From Talpa occidentalis (taxonomy: Eukaryota; Chordata; Mammalia; Eulipotyphla; Talpidae): 64,000 nt of DNA. Below the pieces are notes generated by a model, which saw nothing but the letters and a program-made list of their open reading frames with translations, made no database searches and had not been told where the DNA came from. The stretch lies in the NCBI RefSeq assembly GCF_014898055.3, contig NW_023601322.1, forward strand, positions 6,591,312 through 6,655,311. The letters run 5' to 3'. The translations under genes were made by a program, and so were the position numbers. Shown here one piece after another: positions 58,575-64,000 of the stretch (position 1 is its first letter; every line of letters begins with the position of its first letter).

Positions 58575-58975
58575 TGTAGGGTAGGTAAAAGGTAGCAGGC
58601 TTTTCTGCCCTCCCGCCATTAGGATAGATGAGGGAAACCTGTGATCCTGAATGCATGCCTGATGGCGGGCACCTGCAGTGGGTCCACCTGGGCTGAGAGT
58701 CTGGCCTTTTAAGGGCAGTGTCACAGGGATGCCAGTAGCAGAAGCCAAAAGAGAAGCCTAGAAAGAAGCAGAGAAGGCCGGAGAGCCCAGATAGAGTGAA
58801 GACTTGCTGGGGGCTGGGAGGCCTGCCAGCCTCCCAGCCCCCCAGTACCCCTGCCTGCCGTGTACCTGGTAATCCCAATAAAAGACCTGCAAAAGCCACT
58901 GAGGACTCTGACTCCTCCTTGACCCGGTCTGCATGGGATCAGAAAACCTGCCCTGTGTTCAGTCCTGCCCTTACA
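58575..58975 (+). mobile_element. solo LTR, family A copy 2
   Basis: A 401-base LTR closely related to copy 1 along its whole length (TGTAGGG...CCTTACA, AATAAA at 58877-58882), with several small deletions in the purine-rich part. A perfect 5-base duplication 'gtatg' is at 58570-58574 and 58976-58980, so it is an independent integration. Confidence 0.92.
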
Positions 58976-58980
58976 GTATG

Positions 58981-59930
58981 TCAATAGTCCTCTCCACCTT
59001 TCCTACAAAGACGTTTACTTGAGTCCCTACTTCGTGAAAAGGGGTACCGTATGGTGGAATACGGGGAAGTAAAACGAAAGACCAGATAAAACCATACCCA
59101 CAACAAGTCCTGGAAATCTGGCAGTAGAATTGAGAGTACCAGAGGAGTAGGGAGAGGGATGCAGGGGGGGCGGGGTGGGGCACAGTGGACTTGGGGAGGA
59201 CAATGGGTGTCTTGGTGGTGAGTGGAATATGGTAACATACCTCAGAAGGGTGTGATCTTACGCCTTTAAACCACATAAAATATTGTAAACCAATATCATC
59301 TCTGAAAAACTTGACTTTCGCACAAAAATATGTGAAGTTCAGGAAGGGGTGAGGAAACCAGAAAATGTAAGTGATAGCTAAGGCCAGTCATTATTCCTCA
59401 CACCCCAGGAATTGCAAGCTCACAGTCCCAGTGGAGCTGGGAGCAGTTTGCCCCTTCAGATTGATATGATTGTCACCATGTAGGGCCTAAAGGAAACTTG
59501 ACATCCAGAGGCTCAAAGTCGTAAGGACTGTGGCTTAGATCTAATGAGAGGGACACTCTGTGGCAGCCAAATACCCTCCTTTGTCACCTGCAAAGGAGTT
59601 AACACATCAGCCCAGGGAGACATTATCACATTGGAGCCCAGGTCCAGGTGAAGCATCCCGTTGAGTCTACCCGGGCCCAGCTACTCAGGAAAGTACAATG
59701 GGGGAAATAAAATACTTTTGTTAGTGGAGTGAGAAGGATTTACTGCATCATGGAAGGACATAAACTATAAATAGTACCACAGTGGTTAGGAGGGATGCTT
59801 TAGTAACCAGATTGCATTGGAACAAACAGGGGTTTCATCACTTCATAATTTTCTAATCTGAGTCAAGAAACAATCAGCCTAGATCTCAGTTTCCCCACAG
59901 GGAAACTTCTTTATTTCAATTACGTTGTAT
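58981..59930. other. unassigned stretch
   Basis: No gene. A G-rich tract 'gggggggcggggtggggcac' is at 59165-59184. The 101-codon minus frame at 58971-59276 lacks any recognised domain. Confidence 0.5.
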
Positions 59931-59935
59931 CAGGC

Positions 59936-60377
59936 TGTAGTGGCAGTATGGGCACAGGGCAGCTTCTTTATGAAGCCATGCAGATGGGTGAAGGAGTCCC
60001 GGAGCCCTCGGTGACTTTTTCAAGCTTTTATTGCCATTTTACCAGGTACACGGCAGGCAGGAGTGCCAGGACCTCCCGGGCCCCAGTGCAGCTTCACTCT
60101 TTCTGGACTCTCTGGCATTGTCTTGTCTCTCTCTCTTCTGCTCGTTCTCCTTCTCGTGGTTCTGCTCCCCTCGTTCCATTCTGCTCTCTCGCTTGCTCTT
60201 CTGGCTTCCCCGTGATGCTGCCCTTGTAGGCCCAGTCTCAGCCCAGGTGTGCCCACCTAAATCTGCCCACACCCTGCTCCATGTGCCCGCCATCAGGCAT
60301 GCATTCAGGACCACAGGGATCCATCATTAATCCCAATGGTGGGAGGGCAGAAAAGCCTGGCAATCATTTACCCTACA
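59936..60377 (-). mobile_element. solo LTR, family A copy 3, opposite strand
   Basis: A 442-base LTR whose reverse complement starts TGTAGGGTAAATGATT and ends with CTACA. The reverse AATAAA is at 60027-60032. Perfect 5-base duplication 'caggc' at 59931-59935 and 60378-60382. The middle differs from copies 1 and 2 by a block 'gagcagggtgtgggcagatt', so it represents another subfamily. Confidence 0.92.
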
Positions 60378-60382
60378 CAGGC

Positions 60383-60830
60383 CTTCTAGAGAATTAATAT
60401 ATTATAACTCTTTCAAAATAACACAAATCAAAATAAGAGAGGAAGGAATAAAAAATTATATAGTAAGTAGCTCTGTTACTAAGTTTGGAGTCTAAGATTA
60501 CTTCCTACATATCCCTGTTAGTTGAAGCATACTTGTATTTGAAGTTTGATACTTTGCTGATTCTTGGATTTATGAATTGAATTTGCTTCAAATATTCATT
60601 TTATAAAATGTTTCTCAAATATTACTGTTCCCTCATACAACTCTTCTTACAATTTCTTACAACTTAACAACCTATTTTGACTTCTAATTAGCCAGATTTG
60701 TTTACAAGGGGCTTCAGGGAATTAAACAAAACAATTAAAACAAAATGCTACAAACTTTTGCATAGAGCTACTCAGTGATTCTGATATACAGCTAACTCTA
60801 ATGGATTCCTTTACTTGATGTGGTTATATT
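60383..60830. other. unassigned AT-rich stretch
   Basis: No gene or named repeat. Confidence 0.5.
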
Positions 60831-60834
60831 TCCT

Positions 60835-61035
60835 GCACCAGAATTATTTTGGTTCTGTCATTTAGGGCCTAGTGACATTAGGAATTAAAAAAAAAAAAAA
60901 AGAAGGATTCAGTTTCCTCATGTATAAAATTAGGATTAAAAAAGGTATTTACCTAAATATATTTTTGTGACCTATAAATGGACAGAAATGGAGACAGTAC
61001 TTAAATGGATCACTGCAAGATAGTAATATCTTTGT
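60835..61035 (+). repeat. MIR with an A-run insertion
   Basis: 'tcagtttcctcatgtataaa' followed by 'attaggattaaaaaaggtat' and 'ttacct' is the MIR 3' half ('cagtttcctcatctgtaaaatggggataataatagtacctacct'). An A run at 60887-60901 precedes it. Confidence 0.65.
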
Positions 61036-61158
61036 AAATAATTGGTCTTTATTGGTCACTATAATAATTACTATGAGACAGGCTTATTATTCAAAGGGAC
61101 ACTCTTTCAGCACTGCTTTGCAATAAGAAAATTGAGTATTGAGGTTGCTAAACAATAT

Positions 61159-61162
<4 letters not shown>

Positions 61163-61194
<32 letters not shown>

Positions 61195-61510
61195 TTTTTT
61201 TTTTTTTTTTTTTTTATAGAGGCATGTTTATTTATTTATTTATTTATTTGTTTGTTTTTGTTTATACATGCACTGGGTACAGTCAGAAGTGCGGGAGGGT
61301 GAGAGAATTCACCAGAGCCAGAGCGGGAAGCAGAGCAGGCAGAAGGACCGAAGTACACTGCTGAGGGGAGCAGCGGGCGGCAGGAGAGGTCTGCGCGCCA
61401 TGTGGGACCCTCGCTGGTGGCCGGGGAGCAGCCGGGGATCGAACCGGCGCCGCCGAGGCCGCGGGCAGCTTCGCAACCCAGTGCTCAACCGCTGCGCCAC
61501 CGGGGAGGCC
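61163..61510 (-). mobile_element. tRNA-derived SINE, young 'ttgagcgc' group, long T tract
   Basis: Nearly unmutated minus-strand copy with both pol III boxes intact (reverse B box 'gggatcgaaccggc' at 61435-61448). The reversed tail is two long T runs (about 27 and 23) around 'aaaa', then 'ataggcatgtttattt'. A perfect 15-base duplication 'ctaaacaatattctt' lies at 61148-61162 and 61511-61525. The unsplit homopolymers point to a very recent insertion. Confidence 0.97.
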
Positions 61511-61525
61511 CTAAACAATATTCTT

Positions 61526-62227
61526 AAGGTTGTATGGTTAATAAACTCTAAGGTCTGGTTTCAAATATAGGTTTATCATTACAGCCAACGATGACTCCAT
61601 AATTATAGACTTATCATTTTCTATTTCCATGTTACAATCTTGAGATGCTGCAGATGATTTTATAAATGTTGGGGGGGGGACCTATTTTGATAACTTTAAA
61701 AATCAGAGATTGCCTGAAAGGGGGCTAGTCACATGTTTAGTTCAAATGAGAGCACTTTTAGAACTTTATTAGTAAGATAATTGATTTCCCCCTCCCTCGA
61801 CCCCCTAATCCCCACCCCCCACTGCAGTGTATTCACAACCAGGTATTTGGTGGCAGTGTAGCTGGACTGAATGAGAATCAGCGGTTGCAAACTGTCCTTT
61901 ACAAGCCACTAGCAGTGACCAGGCATCACACAATGGCTCAGAACATTAGTCAGCACACAACAACACTCATGCTAATGATTGTCAGCTGCTCCTCTCTGGC
62001 AACCTGAATTCCACAGAGTTGTTTTTAACCACATACTAGGCGACTTCAGAGATTGCTTTGGGGCATTATTTATTCTGTCTTCATGGCAAGTTGTATAATA
62101 AATTTATTTTAGTATTTTTATCATAATATTAATCTAGATAATAAACGTATCACTTGTAAGTTTTATCTGGCTCATCTGCATTATTTATATTAGTTGAAGC
62201 CAACAGCTAAGCAGTCAGGTTAGGTGG
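61526..62227. other. unassigned; possible conserved element at 61820-62060
   Basis: No gene. The part 61820-62060 is repeat-free and includes a TAAT-rich block ('ctcatgctaatgattgtcag'). The claim of regulatory role rests on texture alone. Confidence 0.3.
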
Positions 62228-62392
62228 CTATGATGGTAGTTAAGTCACTTACTCCCATGTAACTCTGAGTAAGTTAAATAACTTCTAGAAGATTCAATTT
62301 CTTTATCTGCAAAATGAGATTTATAAATGTCAGGTTTGATTAATACAGCCATAAGTTAGAATAGTCCCTGCATATAGTATAAATTTACCAAC
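62228..62392 (+). repeat. MIR
   Basis: 'taagtcacttactcccatgt', 'aactctgagtaagttaaata', 'acttctagaagattcaattt' and 'ctttatctgcaaaatgagat' follow MIR ('ccacttactagctgtgtgaccttgggcaagttacttaacctctctgtgcctcagtttcctcatctgtaaaatgggg'). Confidence 0.8.
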
Positions 62393-62460
62393 CAAATACC
62401 TGGTAAAGATCATGAGTTTGGTGTGGATTATTTGGTTTAAATTCTTACATATGTAAGTGT

Positions 62461-62970
62461 GGTGGGCAGAGCAATAGCCCCCCAAGGTGCTCATGTCCTA
62501 AACCCCCAAAAGTGAGAATGTTTGCTTGTAGGGTAAACACTTTGCAGATGCAATTAAGTGAATACTATCCAGATGAAGAGTAGCCTGTGATGACTCAGGT
62601 GGGCCCAAAGGAATCCTGCGATCCCTTTAAGCAGCATGGGGCTTGTATTTCCAGGTGGAGCCAATAAAATCATCAGACTTTATAAAGGCCAGAGCTGTAG
62701 GGGCGTCTGGAGGATCTAGTAATGGCAATAAGGTTTGGGGTGGCTGCTGCTTTGAAAGTTGGGGGACAGCCTTGTACAAGAAGCCTCTGGAGCCTGAGAA
62801 AGCAAGGAAGCTGATTCTCCCCCAAGTCTCCAGGAGAAAACGGGGCCTTCCCATTAAAGGATCCATGATGTTAGCCCCACAGGCCTTTCGACCTCCAGAA
62901 ATGTAAGTTAAGTTTGCATCACTTAAGCCTTTAGTTTTGCAGTACCCTGTTAGAGTAGCAAGGAGAGATG
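62461..62970 (+). mobile_element. MaLR (MLT1-type) solo LTR
   Basis: 'tgtggtgggcagagcaatag', 'gtgctcatgtcctaaacccc', 'actttgcagatgcaattaag', 'aggtgggcccaaaggaatcc', 'aagcaaggaagctgattctc' and 'cgacctccagaaatgtaagt' follow the MLT1 LTR order ('tgtggcaggcagaataatggcccc...gtgtccacgtcctaatccc...ggactttgcagatgtgattaag...gggtgggcccaa...aggcaaggaaacggattctccc...gacctccagaactgtaag'). Ancient. Confidence 0.8.
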
Positions 62971-64000
62971 AATTCAGGGACTATGTAGAACGCTGAACTA
63001 ACTCCGCTGAGATACGGTAGCTTGAAAATGGAGAAGCAAATTGGTTCAGGTAGAACTTAGGCAGTTTCCCTCCATGCGGTGTAAACCTTTGACCCTTGTC
63101 ACCATTTGACTCCTGCCCTCCCCCTCTGCCAACACCTTTCTGTTCTGATCAACTTTTGAAATGGTCGCCTTAATTTATAAAATATACATACATCAAATGT
63201 CATTTTTTTAATCTTGTCATTGATGCCACAATATTTGTGTATATAAAAGTGTTCAACAACTTGAAAGATGTGAAATACCACTTTAGACGTTAGATTTTCT
63301 GAATGAAGTTCCTTTGAAAAAAACATGTTGAGAAGTTCAGCTTTTCAGAAAACATAACACAAGTATATAGGGAACCTTAAATAACTTGGTAATACCATGT
63401 TCACTTTAGCGTCAGTCCAGCCAGACCGACCAACTTACAGGCACCTGCTATCCAGACAATTATAATCTACCTCTTCCCTTAGAACTGCACAGAGAATAGA
63501 CTAGATTTAGTCAGTCCGTGTGCACAAGTTAAATGTATATACATCAATTCATCTTGCATCTGTGGTCAAGGCAATTTAAACTAATATGCATTGTTCATTA
63601 TTTAACTAAGTCTTCTGTCATTCACGTAAAACCAAAGAGAATGATAATTCACTTGAGCAGCTTTGTGCTATAAAATTTCCATTACTAAGAAATCCTTTGC
63701 TCTGATGTAGATTTTAATAGGGGCACTGAATAACCATTTACTCCTGTTTGCTTGACATACTTAAGTTCATTTCTAAATTTTCCTCACACGAAGATTTTTC
63801 AATTTCTTCAAACAAACAAAACAAAACAAAAAAGAAACAAAAGCCTAGGTCCCCATGTTCATTATGGCTGAATGATGCTTTCCCTCGTCCACTCAAACAT
63901 GGTAATCCAGGTGGTGGTCGTGCATTTCAGAATAGCATCAGTTCACAGGATTTCTGTTCATGCAAATGTCAAATGATAGTCATCCTCATATCAGACTCCT
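62971..64000. other. unassigned stretch to the window end
   Basis: No gene. (aaac)n-like tract at 63811-63842. Otherwise ordinary AT-rich sequence. Confidence 0.5.

Noticed and set aside
1..64000. CRISPR array, bacterial genes, or phage
   Set aside because: No regular spacer-repeat array exists. The regularly recurring sequences are dispersed SINEs with target duplications, and composition and repeat content are mammalian.

Overview
The window is nuclear DNA of a placental mammal and looks like a gene desert or the inside of a very large intron. It is AT-rich throughout, has no open reading frame longer than about 170 codons, and the longest ones lie inside mobile elements. I find no host protein-coding gene, no intact RNA gene and no CRISPR array. 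The mammalian call rests on MIR and L2 fossils, MaLR (MLT1/MST-type) LTRs, L1 and HAL1-like fragments, and 18 nearly complete copies of one tRNA-derived SINE. That SINE is not Alu, B1/B2, ERE or the ruminant type as I know them. Its older copies have a tRNA-Glu-like head, a feature I associate with laurasiatherian SINEs, but I cannot name the species.

Layout: 1-26 kb is mostly unassigned AT-rich sequence with scattered SINEs, old L1/L2/MIR pieces and a very AT-rich block at 15.8-16.9 kb. From 26 to 37 kb SINEs are dense (two sit 45 bases apart at 26.6-27.25 kb). This stretch also has a MaLR LTR, a related LTR on the minus strand, and a young L1 insertion at 31.4-32.1 kb that is inverted at its 5' end and bounded by a 15-base target-site duplication. 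A Tigger-like fossil lies near 41.4 kb.

The centrepiece is 42182-45481. A complete LTR with a tRNA-Lys-like primer binding site is followed by about 2.2 kb of non-coding internal sequence and then by an inverted copy of the same LTR, about 99% identical but ending at the R/U5 boundary region. Both outer ends are therefore U3 ends. The whole unit splits an old L1 fragment and is flanked by a 4-base direct repeat. This is not a normal provirus.

From 48.5 to 49.5 kb a minus-strand LTR carries a nested SINE and abuts a tRNA-Glu-like pseudogene. From 56.6 to 60.4 kb three solo LTRs of one family each have their own perfect 5-base target duplication. The right end (61-64 kb) holds a SINE, a MIR, a MaLR LTR and unassigned sequence. 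There is no operon or pathway. The biology visible here is retrotransposition: L1-type machinery explains the SINE and L1 insertions (A-rich tails, 8-17 base duplications), and retroviral integration explains the LTRs.

All repeat assignments were made by eye against remembered consensus features; no database was searched.
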